A stretch of 64,000 nucleotides of DNA, from the NCBI RefSeq assembly GCF_003987595.1, contig NZ_NGJZ01000002.1, positions 372,001-436,000 of the forward strand. The letters are read 5' to 3'. Positions within the stretch are counted from its first letter, which is position 1. Every line of letters starts with the position of its first letter. This document shows, in pieces, positions 47,633 to 55,229 of this stretch. The position numbers and the translations under genes are program-made. The notes under the pieces are model-generated. The model did not search any database and was not told where the DNA came from. It was given only the letters and a program-made list of their open reading frames with translations. The DNA comes from Vagococcus entomophilus (GTDB lineage: Bacteria > Bacillota > Bacilli > Lactobacillales > Vagococcaceae).

Positions 47633-48427
47633 ATGTTTACAATACTCGATGGTATCAATCGATTTTTAAGTTATTTAAATATTAACGTTAAAGCCAAGAA
47701 TAGAACTTACTTAATAGTAGGTGTTATTAGCAATGCCTATATTGGTTATTTAATCTATCAATTTTTGTCAGTTCATTCTTATGTTCAAGCCATTATTTAT
47801 AGCTTGATTTTAATTGTATTAATTTATTTTTGGATCACAAACTTTATTTTTTATTTTTATGATAGAAATGTTAAATGGGATATTTCTCCATGGGTTGAAA
47901 AAAAATTAGCGGCAAAAGAACTTGAAAATGCAGAAAAGAAAGATCATGTAGAAATTCCAACTGGAAAAGATGGCTCTCATTTGGTTATTTACGATAAGCA
48001 AGAAGTCACAGAACAAGGGCTAATATCGGAAGTAAAGGTGACACCAGAGGGGCAGAAGGTTCTGAGTGATTTGGTGCAGTACTTTAAACAACAGACTGTA
48101 CAAAATATAGGGAAGCAAAAAAAAATCAAAGACAAAACATACAGCCTTGGAAAAAAACTACTAGTTCCGTCTAGTACAATTGAAGAAGAAGGAGGTCGAC
48201 TCGCTTTATATATTGGGTTAAATGCGATTGAAAGAAAAAGAGTCGGCTATATCACAAAGATTGCAGAGGTTGATACCGCTAAAATGCAATCTTCCTATAC
48301 TATTTTTCCAGCGAATGTTTACATAACTGGTGGGGAGTACAAAATGCCAGGAAGAAGAAAAGAAATTCTTCAAGGTTTCGACCCGTATCAAATTCATTTA
48401 GAAGTTTTATACGAGGCAAAGCTGTAA
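47633..48427 (+). CDS. Conserved-looking membrane protein of unknown function
   Basis: 264 residues with two N-terminal helices (about 27-45 and 50-78) and a soluble C-terminal domain of about 175 residues. That domain contains YSLGKKLLVPSSTIEEEGGRLALYIGLNAIERKRVGYITKI, then FPANVYITGGEYKMPGRRKEIL. AAAGGAG lies well before the ATG. It starts 32 bases after the Ser/Thr-rich gene and probably shares its transcript. I do not recognise the domain. Confidence 0.7.
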   Translation: MFTILDGINRFLSYLNINVKAKNRTYLIVGVISNAYIGYLIYQFLSVHSYVQAIIYSLILIVLIYFWITNFIFYFYDRNVKWDISPWVEKKLAAKELENAEKKDHVEIPTGKDGSHLVIYDKQEVTEQGLISEVKVTPEGQKVLSDLVQYFKQQTVQNIGKQKKIKDKTYSLGKKLLVPSSTIEEEGGRLALYIGLNAIERKRVGYITKIAEVDTAKMQSSYTIFPANVYITGGEYKMPGRRKEILQGFDPYQIHLEVLYEAKL

Positions 48428-48442
48428 AAAGAACGAGAAAAA

Positions 48443-48479
48443 AGTAGGCGCATGATTGAAACGTGCGCCTACTTTTTTA
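48443..48479 (+). terminator. Rho-independent terminator
   Basis: 10-bp stem AGTAGGCGCA / TGCGCCTACT with an 11-base loop and T run. A second small hairpin AGAGA / TCTCT with Ts follows at about 48499-48520. Confidence 0.88.
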
Positions 48480-48582
48480 TGTTGTATTAGTCTAAAAAAG
48501 AGAGGCTATGTCTCTTTTTTAAGTCGATTTTAAGTTCCATTTTTTATAATCAGCTCATTCTAAAAAGAAAGGAAAAGATCTG

Positions 48583-48861
48583 ATGAAGAAAAAAATAGTG
48601 ATGAAAAATAAATGGCAAGTGAGTACGATTGTGATTAGTACAGTATCGATTATTATCATAGCTGTACTCGGATTTCAGTTGTATCAAGCTAAACAGACAC
48701 AACAAAATCCTTTTAATGGAACAAATAATAGGCAAGCGCCAAATACACAAAAAGGAGGGCGAGGGGGTGGTCCTAACGGTGCTCCCTCTGGAGAGAATCC
48801 CCAACAATCAGGGGATACAAGTAGCAGTACAGAAAGTACGACAGAAGGTTCGGGAGTCTAA
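48583..48861 (+). CDS. Small membrane-anchored, Gly/Ser-rich protein
   Basis: 92 residues: a basic N-terminus, one helix (about 12-31, VSTIVISTVSIIIIAVLGFQLY), then a low-complexity tail rich in Gln, Asn, Gly and Ser (GGRGGGPNGAPSGENPQQSG). It probably projects outward. AGAAAGG before the ATG is a weak ribosome site. A TATAAT at 48545-48550 may be its -10. Same general plan as the 47208 protein; function unknown. Confidence 0.65.
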   Translation: MKKKIVMKNKWQVSTIVISTVSIIIIAVLGFQLYQAKQTQQNPFNGTNNRQAPNTQKGGRGGGPNGAPSGENPQQSGDTSSSTESTTEGSGV

Positions 48862-48935
48862 GCAAGTGTCAGCTATACTTTCTTAATAAATTATGGTAGA
48901 ATACATAAGATTGTTTGGGAAGAATAGGTGATTAT

Positions 48936-49790
48936 ATGGAAATCATTGAAAAAGCCCCTGCGAAGATTAACTTGGGTTTAGATGTACTATATAAAAGAGA
49001 TGACGGGTATCATGAGCTTGAAATGGTTATGTCAAGCATTGATTTAGCCGATCATTTAACATTTCGTACTTTAGAAAAAGATGAAATTATTATTGAAACG
49101 GATAACAGCTTCTTACCTTTAGATGAACGAAATCATATCTATCAAGCAGCAATGTTGTTAAAAAGGGAGTGTTCCATCACGAAAGGTGTGCACGTGCAGA
49201 TGCAAAAGCGAATTCCTGTTGCCGCTGGTATGGCTGGTGGAAGTAGTGACGCAGCTGCAACGCTTAGAGGTCTGAATCGTTTATGGAAGCTAAAATTATC
49301 TTTAGAAGAATTAGCTGAATTAGGTGAAAAAGTCGGTTCTGATGTTCCGTATTGTATTTATGGCAATACAGCATATGTACGTGGCAAAGGGGAAAAAATA
49401 GAATTTTTACCCAAAGTTCCCCAATGTTGGGTCGTATTAGTGAAGCCAAGATTAAGCGTATCTACTGGGACTGTTTTTCACAACTTAAAATTAGAACAAC
49501 TCGTTCATCCGGATATTCAAGGAATTAAAGAAAGCATCAAGCAGCAAAATTTTAAAAAAATGGTTTCCTCGCTGGGCAATTCTCTTGAAGCAGTCACGGT
49601 TCAAAATTATCCAATCGTTGGATTTTTGAAAGAAAAAATGCAACAATTCGGAGCAGATGTTGCGGTAATGAGTGGCAGTGGACCTACTGTGTTTGCTTTA
49701 TGTGAAAAAAGAAGCCGGGCACAACGAGTGTGCAATGGACTAAAAGGATTTTGTGAAGAAGTCTATCTGATTCGAACACTAAATAAATAA
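48936..49790 (+). CDS. ispE: 4-diphosphocytidyl-2-C-methyl-D-erythritol kinase
   Basis: GHMP kinase that phosphorylates CDP-methylerythritol. The start KAPAKINLGLDVLYKRDDGYHEL (residues 5-27), ATP loop PVAAGMAGGSSDAAATLRGLNRLW (about 89-112) and the C-terminal AVMSGSGPTVFAL (about 246-258) are present in a 284-residue protein. I use the ATG at 48936, where MEIIEKAPAKINLG begins. Enterococci make isoprenoids by the mevalonate route and keep an IspE-like gene at this position, so its role in those species is uncertain. Confidence 0.9.
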   Translation: MEIIEKAPAKINLGLDVLYKRDDGYHELEMVMSSIDLADHLTFRTLEKDEIIIETDNSFLPLDERNHIYQAAMLLKRECSITKGVHVQMQKRIPVAAGMAGGSSDAAATLRGLNRLWKLKLSLEELAELGEKVGSDVPYCIYGNTAYVRGKGEKIEFLPKVPQCWVVLVKPRLSVSTGTVFHNLKLEQLVHPDIQGIKESIKQQNFKKMVSSLGNSLEAVTVQNYPIVGFLKEKMQQFGADVAVMSGSGPTVFALCEKRSRAQRVCNGLKGFCEEVYLIRTLNK

Positions 49791-49799
49791 AAAGAACAG

Positions 49800-50060
49800 C
49801 TCAAGTTGTTACGTTCATTCGATAATCAATTAGAGAAGGAAAGTTTACATTGTGCTGAAATTCGGGGATTGTTCCCAAAGTAGTGGCAATTTTACCACTA
49901 CCGATAGCTCGATCATTCGAACCTATTGTTTGTTTAAGTAGAACGTTTCAGACTTTAGTAAAGCATAAAGCGATTCTATGGACGCGTTATCTGAGGGAGT
50001 TCCTTTCGAGGAGCACACTTTGGATAACGTTTTTTATTTGCCTGATTCGCCGGATTGTTT
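49800..50060 (-). pseudogene. Degenerate IS3-family transposase (OrfB) remnant
   Basis: On the minus strand, 50003-49926 reads KGTPSDNASIESLYALLKSE and continues TFYLNKQ before a stop. This is the IS3-family block around the last catalytic Glu (typically S-R-K-G-x-P-x-D-N-A-x-x-E-S-F-F-x-x-L-K-x-E). One frame over and just upstream is VIQSV, which normally joins directly to that block, so there is a frameshift. Further down, SLIDYRMNVTT resembles the usual C-terminal SPxxYR. Stops and shifts show it is dead. No terminal repeats were found. It fills the gap between ispE and the TetR gene. Confidence 0.65.
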
Positions 50061-50115
50061 TGATAGGGGTTATAGCTTATTATATTGTTTGCTCCAAGAT
50101 ACGTATTCACTCCTT

Positions 50116-50664
50116 TTATTCGTAGAGTATTTGTTCTAAAGCTTGAGAAAGCTCTAAAATTTGCATGTTTTCGCCAGTTTTTAAAGTCCAGAGCAATAAT
50201 TGCATGAGGTAACTAGCATAAACTAGAGCAAAAAAATGGTGAGGTACCTGAAGTTTCAGTTCATGTTTTTCTAGGTAATCTAAGCATAGTGTGCAAAAAT
50301 AAGTTTCTAATTCTTTTGCTAAATCGCCTTCTGCTTCATGGATGTCTAAAAGTATTAGATATGCTTTTTTATTTTGGGATAAAGTTGTCTCTAAATTTTT
50401 AAAAATAAAGAGTAAATGAGTAGCAGAAAGCTGCGTAAAACGGGGACCAACTTCTGCCTTAAGGAGATGACTATAATGCGCGACAACGTCTTCAAGTAAA
50501 GCGTACTTGTCTGAATAATGCGCATAAAAAGTTGATTTGTTGATTAAGGCTTCTTGACAAATATCTTTAACGGTTACTTGACGGAACGATTTTTCTGAAA
50601 GAATTGTTAGTAAAGTTGTTTGAATATTTCTTCTGGTTTTTACGATACGTAGATCTTTTTTCAT
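50116..50664 (-). CDS. TetR family transcriptional regulator
   Basis: 182-residue repressor. The N-terminal helix-turn-helix is LLTILSEKSFRQVTVKDICQEALINKSTFYAHYSDKYALLEDVV-like (about 17-60), with the family pattern TFYxHYxDK. The C-terminal ligand domain resembles TetR_C_33-type proteins of enterococci. AGGAGG lies eight bases before the ATG at 50664. It is divergent from an alpha/beta hydrolase gene, which it probably controls through GTTGG repeats in the shared 140-base region. Confidence 0.88.
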   Translation of the reverse strand: MKKDLRIVKTRRNIQTTLLTILSEKSFRQVTVKDICQEALINKSTFYAHYSDKYALLEDVVAHYSHLLKAEVGPRFTQLSATHLLFIFKNLETTLSQNKKAYLILLDIHEAEGDLAKELETYFCTLCLDYLEKHELKLQVPHHFFALVYASYLMQLLLWTLKTGENMQILELSQALEQILYE

Positions 50665-50693
50665 AAGCAATTCCTCCTAAAATGACCAGTTAT

Positions 50694-50777
50694 CCAACTC
50701 TAATCGTGGCAGAGTTGGTTTTTCCAACTTATTGTATAAAATCGTTGGTTGTTTGTAAAGAAAGGGGTCAGTATACT
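50694..50777 (+). promoter_or_regulatory. Divergent control region: inverted GTTGG repeats and promoter
   Basis: CCAACTC-N11-GAGTTGG (50694-50718) and AGTTGG-N5-CCAACT (50713-50729) share a half-site, and another GTTGG follows at 50745. The + strand promoter is TTGTTT (50749-50754), 17 bases, TATACT (50772-50777). Probable TetR operators. Confidence 0.65.
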
Positions 50778-50804
50778 AAGAGCAACATCGAAGGAGGAAT
50801 TCTT

Positions 50805-51932
50805 ATGTTTAAAGAATATACAGGAAATCAACAATTTGATTTACAAATCAATCGTTTGATTGGAGGAAAAATTCAAAATGATGCTCGTGTGGCAGAAGAT
50901 GTTCAGGAAATTATTCCGTATCTGACAGATACACAAAACTGGTTTCATTCTTGGGAAAAGCAAGCAATGAAACGGGAAACAAAGGGTGAGTTTGATTTAG
51001 CTGCTACATATTATCAAGCAGCAGAATTTTATATGGATCCAAATGATGCCAAAAAAGATCAAATCTATGAAAATTATGTTGAAAATTTTGACAAAAGTTT
51101 TGATCGGAGTGCGTTTACATCTTATAAGATTCCTTATGAACATTCTTTTTTACCAGCTGTTACGATTGGAGAAAATTCTGAGGCGTTGCCGGTAATCTTT
51201 TTTACAGGATATGATGCTTACTTGGAAGAAGTAATGCCTATTCTTGCGCCAATTCAAAAATTGTTGAATCGCAAACTTATTATATTTGAAGGTCCAGGAC
51301 AAGGAAGAGCTTTGAGAAACGGGCTGAAGTTCATTCCAAACTGGGAAAAACCGATGAAAGTTGTATTGGACTATTTTCAGTTGGACAGTGCAGATATCGT
51401 AGGCGTTTCATGGGGGGGATACTTTGCTATTCGAGCCGCTGCGTTTGAAAAAAGAATTCATAATGTTGTATGTTTTGATATTTTTTACTCAGGGCTGGAT
51501 TATTTGCACGCAAATTTTTGTAACGAAGAATTCAATTTATTACTTGAATGGCTTGAAACGAAACAAGAAGTGCAAGTGAATCAACTTTTAACAAGTAAGA
51601 TGGCACAAGACCTAGATTTAAAGTGGAAAATTCAAAAAGGAATGGAAAATACAAAAGAAAAAACTCCCTACGACGTGTTGCAAAATCTGAAAAAACATAC
51701 AGTAGCAAACATACTACCTTTTGTTAATCAAAATGTGTTACTTTTAGCAGGAGAAGAAGATCAGTATGTACCAATAGACAGATTAGCACAGATGGAGCAA
51801 GGGTTGATTAATGCTGCATCTATTACAACACAAGTGTTCACAAAAGAAACTGGTGGAGAGCAGCATTGTCAGGCAGGGGCCATGCATCTAGCCTTCGCAG
51901 CTATCAATCAATTTTTAATGCAGAAGCACTAA
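50805..51932 (+). CDS. Alpha/beta hydrolase
   Basis: 375-residue cytosolic hydrolase, divergent from a TetR gene. The N-terminal ~120 residues are helical (cap-like), then the core domain starts FFTGYDAYLEEVMPIL. The nucleophile Ser is in VGVSWGGYFAIRAAAF (about residues 194-209), the Asp probably in LLAGEEDQYVPIDR (about 313-326) and the His in GEQHCQAGAMHLAF (about 349-362). This matches the FrsA/2,6-dihydropseudooxynicotine-hydrolase-like group. The ATG at 50805 follows GAAGGAGG; the longer frame starts in the operator region. Substrate unknown, likely the TetR inducer or a relative. Confidence 0.8.
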   Translation: MFKEYTGNQQFDLQINRLIGGKIQNDARVAEDVQEIIPYLTDTQNWFHSWEKQAMKRETKGEFDLAATYYQAAEFYMDPNDAKKDQIYENYVENFDKSFDRSAFTSYKIPYEHSFLPAVTIGENSEALPVIFFTGYDAYLEEVMPILAPIQKLLNRKLIIFEGPGQGRALRNGLKFIPNWEKPMKVVLDYFQLDSADIVGVSWGGYFAIRAAAFEKRIHNVVCFDIFYSGLDYLHANFCNEEFNLLLEWLETKQEVQVNQLLTSKMAQDLDLKWKIQKGMENTKEKTPYDVLQNLKKHTVANILPFVNQNVLLLAGEEDQYVPIDRLAQMEQGLINAASITTQVFTKETGGEQHCQAGAMHLAFAAINQFLMQKH

Positions 51933-51975
51933 ACGTATCGGTCGTAAAGATTGACCAAATCTAGAACAGTAAAAG

Positions 51976-52018
51976 AACTTCAAAAGCTGGAAAATTATTC
52001 CATTTTTGAAGTTTTTTA
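51976..52018 (+). terminator. Rho-independent terminator
   Basis: AACTTCAAAA / TTTTGAAGTT stem (10 bp) with an interrupted inner part and a T run, after the hydrolase. Confidence 0.82.
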
Positions 52019-52263
52019 CTATTTTATTAAATAAAGAAGAGCGAGACTCTAAATAACACATAATAGATAAAGTGGGAATGGTTGGCTAGTGCGACAATCC
52101 AATAGACATCTTTAGTGGATGTAATTAAATTAGTTAGTTGGAAAAAGGTTTCTCTACATAGCTCTTTCTTGACGGTTAAATAGATGCGTGGTATGCTCTT
52201 TTTGCGAGAAAAGTGTAACCTTTTCGATTTGAATGAAGCTAGAAGAGATAGAGAGGTCAAAGA
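52019..52263 (+). promoter_or_regulatory. Intergenic DNA with adcC promoter
   Basis: TTGACG (52169-52174), 17-base spacer, TATGCT (52192-52197). An inverted repeat GAAAAG-N6-CTTTTC lies just downstream (about 52210-52227) as a possible operator. The 52019-52168 part holds nothing recognisable. No TTAACNNGTTAA AdcR box was found. Confidence 0.6.
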
Positions 52264-52944
52264 ATGCATTATATAAAAGTAGAAGATTTGAGCTTTTATT
52301 ACGGAGAAGAACCCGTGCTAGAACATGTTTCGTATCATGTGGACCCAGGTGAGTTTGTTATATTGACAGGTGAAAATGGGGCGGCAAAGTCCACCTTGAT
52401 TCGCAATACACTGGGTCTTTTAAAACCTGCCAAGGGTTCTGTAGAGATTTCAGAAACAAATAAAGAGGGGAATCCTCTTAGTATTGGCTATATTCCTCAA
52501 CAAATTGCCTCCTTTAATGCGGGGTTTCCGAGTACGGTTCTGGAGCTTGTTCGTTCGGGTCGCTATCAACGTGGACGTTGGTTCAAACCATTTTCAAAAA
52601 ATGATCACGAGCATGTTGAAAAAGCCTTGAAATCTGTTGGAATGTGGGAGATGAGAAATCGCCGGGTTGGAGAACTTTCAGGCGGACAAAAACAACGAAT
52701 CTGCCTGGCTCGTGTCTTTGCGACCGATCCCGACCTTTTTGTGCTAGATGAACCAACAACTGGAATGGATGAGAATTCCCGAGGAGATTTTTATCAATTG
52801 TTGCGTCATAATGCTCATGATCATGGAAAAGCTATTTTGATGATTACACATGATCACGAAGACATTAAGCAATATGCTGATCGGCACATTCGCTTAATCC
52901 GAAAAGAAAATTCGGAGTGGAGATGTTTTCACATGCACGAATGA
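52264..52944 (+). CDS. adcC: Zinc ABC transporter ATPase AdcC/ZnuC
   Basis: 226-residue ATPase of a metal importer. Walker A is GENGAAKST (about residues 38-46; the third position after GAA is usual for this group), signature LSGGQKQR (about 138-145), Walker [13 protein letters not shown] (about 158-169), and [22 protein letters not shown] is typical of AdcC/ZnuC. The His-rich end (CFHMHE) fits a zinc system. The permease adcB lies 355 bases further on, behind a terminator, and no substrate-binding gene is present here. Confidence 0.88.
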   Translation: MHYIKVEDLSFYYGEEPVLEHVSYHVDPGEFVILTGENGAAKSTLIRNTLGLLKPAKGSVEISETNKEGNPLSIGYIPQQIASFNAGFPSTVLELVRSGRYQRGRWFKPFSKNDHEHVEKALKSVGMWEMRNRRVGELSGGQKQRICLARVFATDPDLFVLDEPTTGMDENSRGDFYQLLRHNAHDHGKAILMITHDHEDIKQYADRHIRLIRKENSEWRCFHMHE

Positions 52945-53004
52945 GGTGCAACCTTAAAACTCTTTTGATTGATTTGAAAGCACGGGTCATAGATCCTGAT
53001 TCAT

Positions 53005-53032
53005 AGAGTGGAGCAATTCCACTCTGTTTTTT
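53005..53032 (+). terminator. Rho-independent terminator after adcC
   Basis: AGAGTGG / CCACTCT perfect stem, 7-base loop, then GTTTTTT. It separates adcC from adcB. Confidence 0.88.
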
Positions 53033-53299
53033 GTAAGAAAGTTTCTCTCTTTCAAGTGGGCACAATCGATTGTTTCTGAGGACTTTTCTTTCGTTAAGTG
53101 GTTTTATGAGTGGGAAACGGATGGTTAAGGAGTAAGAATATTTGGCAAGTGAAGCCCCTCAATCGATTGCTCATAATTCCTTGACTAGTCTGGGATATTT
53201 TGTTAAAGTTTATCTGATATCGAAACGTAATCTTTACGTTTTATGTTAGTAGGTTATCTAAATAAATAGTGAAGAATAGTAGTGGGGAGGAAAATAATC
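53033..53299 (+). promoter_or_regulatory. Intergenic DNA with Zur-like palindrome before adcB
   Basis: AAACGTAATCTTTACGTTT (53223-53241) is an 8-3-8 perfect palindrome. It matches 11 of 14 informative positions of the Bacillus Zur box (TCGTAATNATTACGA). A TTGACT / TAAAGT pair 17 bases apart (about 53192-53220) may be the promoter. The palindrome CAATCGATTG occurs twice (53063-53072, 53160-53169). No gene seen. Confidence 0.5.
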
Positions 53300-54121
53300 T
53301 TGACGATGTTTTCATATGAATTCATGAGACGGGCGCTTTTGTCGGCGAGTTTTATGGCAGTTATCGCGCCGATGTTAGGCGTTTTCTTAGTGGTCAGGAG
53401 GCAGTCGCTTTTGGCAGATACACTGTCGCATGTTTCTTTAGCAGGAATCGCACTTGGCTTTTTTATCAATTATAACCCAACGATTACGACCCTTTGTGTG
53501 GTAGTTGTTTCTGCAGTTGTACTAGAGTATTTGCGTAGTATTTATAGCACCTATTCGGAAGTTTCTACCGCTATATTGATGTCTGGTGGGCTTGCTATCG
53601 CGTTGATACTGATGAATGCGAATAAAGGCAATTCTTCAATGCGTGTGGAACAATATTTATTTGGTTCCATCGTGACGATCAGTTGGGATCAAGTGAAAAT
53701 TTTAGGCGTCTTATTACTCGCCATTGTGGTTTTGTTTCTCCTTTTAAAACGACCGATGTATGTGATGACTTTTGATGAAGACACCGCACATGTAGATGGT
53801 TTGCCAATTAAAATCATGTCCTTATTGTTTAATGTCATTACGGGAGTTGCGATTACGGTCATGATTCCGATTGCAGGGGCTCTTTTAGTTTCTGCTATCA
53901 TGGTTCTTCCAGCGGCTATTTCGATGAGAATCGGGAAAAGTTTTAATCTTGTGATTGTGATCAGTGTGATTGTTGGAATGATCGGCATGCTTTCTGGACT
54001 AGTAGCATCTTATCATGTGGATACTCCTCCTGGCGCAACCATAACGATCATATTTATTGGGATGTTTTTACTGGTGAGTATTGGCAAAAAAATTAAATCA
54101 AAATGGTTAAAAGAAACATAA
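53300..54121 (+). CDS. adcB: Zinc ABC transporter permease AdcB/ZnuB
   Basis: Membrane permease of 273 residues with about nine hydrophobic segments, of the metal-importer family. SYEFMRRALLSASFMAVIAPMLGVFLVVRRQSLLADTLSHVSLAG-like N-terminus and GALLVSAIMVLPAAISMRIGKSF (about 194-216) are conserved. GGGGAGG precedes a TTG at 53300 by nine bases; an ATG at 53306 is the alternative. It pairs functionally with adcC upstream but has separate control. Confidence 0.88.
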   Translation: MTMFSYEFMRRALLSASFMAVIAPMLGVFLVVRRQSLLADTLSHVSLAGIALGFFINYNPTITTLCVVVVSAVVLEYLRSIYSTYSEVSTAILMSGGLAIALILMNANKGNSSMRVEQYLFGSIVTISWDQVKILGVLLLAIVVLFLLLKRPMYVMTFDEDTAHVDGLPIKIMSLLFNVITGVAITVMIPIAGALLVSAIMVLPAAISMRIGKSFNLVIVISVIVGMIGMLSGLVASYHVDTPPGATITIIFIGMFLLVSIGKKIKSKWLKET

Positions 54122-54131
54122 TTTATAAAAA

Positions 54132-54165
54132 GGGTCGAAAATAGCAATTATTTTCGACTCTTTTA
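54132..54165 (+). terminator. Rho-independent terminator
   Basis: About 12-bp stem GGGTCGAAAATA / TATTTTCGACTC with a 5-base loop and TTTTA, after adcB. Confidence 0.88.
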
Positions 54166-54175
54166 TTTAGGCGTG

Positions 54176-54188
54176 AAATACGAACATT
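54176..54188 (+). promoter_or_regulatory. PurBox upstream of purR
   Basis: AAATACGAACATT matches 12 of 13 positions of the Lactococcus/Streptococcus PurBox AWWWCCGAACWWT. It lies about 100 bases before purR, consistent with self-regulation. Confidence 0.65.
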
Positions 54189-54283
54189 TTTAAAATATAT
54201 GCAAAAAATACTATGATTTTACTCTAAAAATAATTATAATAGAAAGGATAAGAAAAAGATAATTCATAAAGAAAGGTGAGATT

Positions 54284-55117
54284 ATGAAAATAAGAAGAAG
54301 TGAACGGCTTATTGATATGACACAGTATTTACTCGAACATCCACATACGCTTGTGTCGTTGACCTATTTTTCTGAGCGTTATGCCTCTGCCAAGTCTTCT
54401 ATAAGTGAAGATTTGTCGATTATAAAGAAAACATTTAAGCAAAGAGGAACAGGGATTTTAGAAACGATTCCAGGTGCTGCGGGAGGTGTTCGCTTTATCC
54501 CAGAGATTTCATTTGAAGCTGCTAAGCAAATCGTGGACTCCTTATGCGAACGTTTGTCTGAAAGAGAACGTTTGCTTCCAGGTGGGTATGTCTATCTATC
54601 TGATTTGTTAGGAGAACCCGATTTACTCAGAAAAGTAGGACAAATTATTGCTTCAAAGTATAATAATCGAAAAATTGACGCGGTGATGACAGTCGCAACC
54701 AAAGGTGTTCCAATCGCACAAGCTGTTTCATATTATTTAAATGTTCCTTTTGTAATCGTTCGTCGCGATTCAAAAATTACCGAAGGATCTACTGTGAGTG
54801 TCAATTATGTGTCGGGCTCCTCAGAACGTGTAGAAAAAATGGAATTATCAAAACGTAGTCTAAAACGTGGCTCGCGTGTGCTAGTGGTAGATGACTTTAT
54901 GAAAGGCGGAGGCACGGTCAATGGTATGACGAGTTTGATCGACGAGTTTGAAGCAGAGCTTGTAGGGATTACGGTCTTTGCCGAATCAACATTTAGTGGA
55001 CGCAGAATGATTGAGGATTATCATTCTTTATTATGTGTCAAAGAAGTAGATACCCAAACAAAAACAATCAAAGTAGTCCCCGGAAATTACTTTGATCAAG
55101 CATCGAGTGAAAAATGA
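54284..55117 (+). CDS. purR: Purine operon regulator PurR
   Basis: 277-residue PRPP-sensing regulator of purine genes. The N-terminal winged helix (about 1-70; RRSERLIDMTQYLLEHPHTLVSL) is joined to a phosphoribosyltransferase-like domain. The PRPP loop VLVVDDFMKGGGTVNGM is at about 203-219. It resembles the Bacillus/Lactococcus PurR, in which PRPP changes DNA binding. It precedes glmU and prs; prs makes PRPP, its effector. An upstream PurBox supports autoregulation. Confidence 0.95.
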   Translation: MKIRRSERLIDMTQYLLEHPHTLVSLTYFSERYASAKSSISEDLSIIKKTFKQRGTGILETIPGAAGGVRFIPEISFEAAKQIVDSLCERLSERERLLPGGYVYLSDLLGEPDLLRKVGQIIASKYNNRKIDAVMTVATKGVPIAQAVSYYLNVPFVIVRRDSKITEGSTVSVNYVSGSSERVEKMELSKRSLKRGSRVLVVDDFMKGGGTVNGMTSLIDEFEAELVGITVFAESTFSGRRMIEDYHSLLCVKEVDTQTKTIKVVPGNYFDQASSEK

Positions 55118-55126
55118 AAACAAAAA

Positions 55127-55156
55127 AGAGGCTTGACTAAAGGTCGAGCCTTTTAT
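55127..55156 (+). terminator. Rho-independent terminator
   Basis: AGGCTTGAC / GTCGAGCCT 9-bp stem (one G-U), 5-base loop, TTTTA; after purR. Confidence 0.82.
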
Positions 55157-55229
55157 GCGGTATATTGAAAAAAATTTATAATCACGATAAAATAATTGAA
55201 CAAAGTTATTAAGACAAGGAGCGATAGAT

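Noticed and set aside
49883-50125. 80-codon + strand frame with hydrophobic C-terminus
   Set aside because: It lies on the opposite strand of the IS3 remnant, has no ribosome site, and its composition is explained by antisense of the transposase fragment.
52027-52269. 80-codon minus-strand frame with a membrane-like C-terminus
   Set aside because: It runs over the adcC promoter and start codon, and has no ribosome site or family resemblance.
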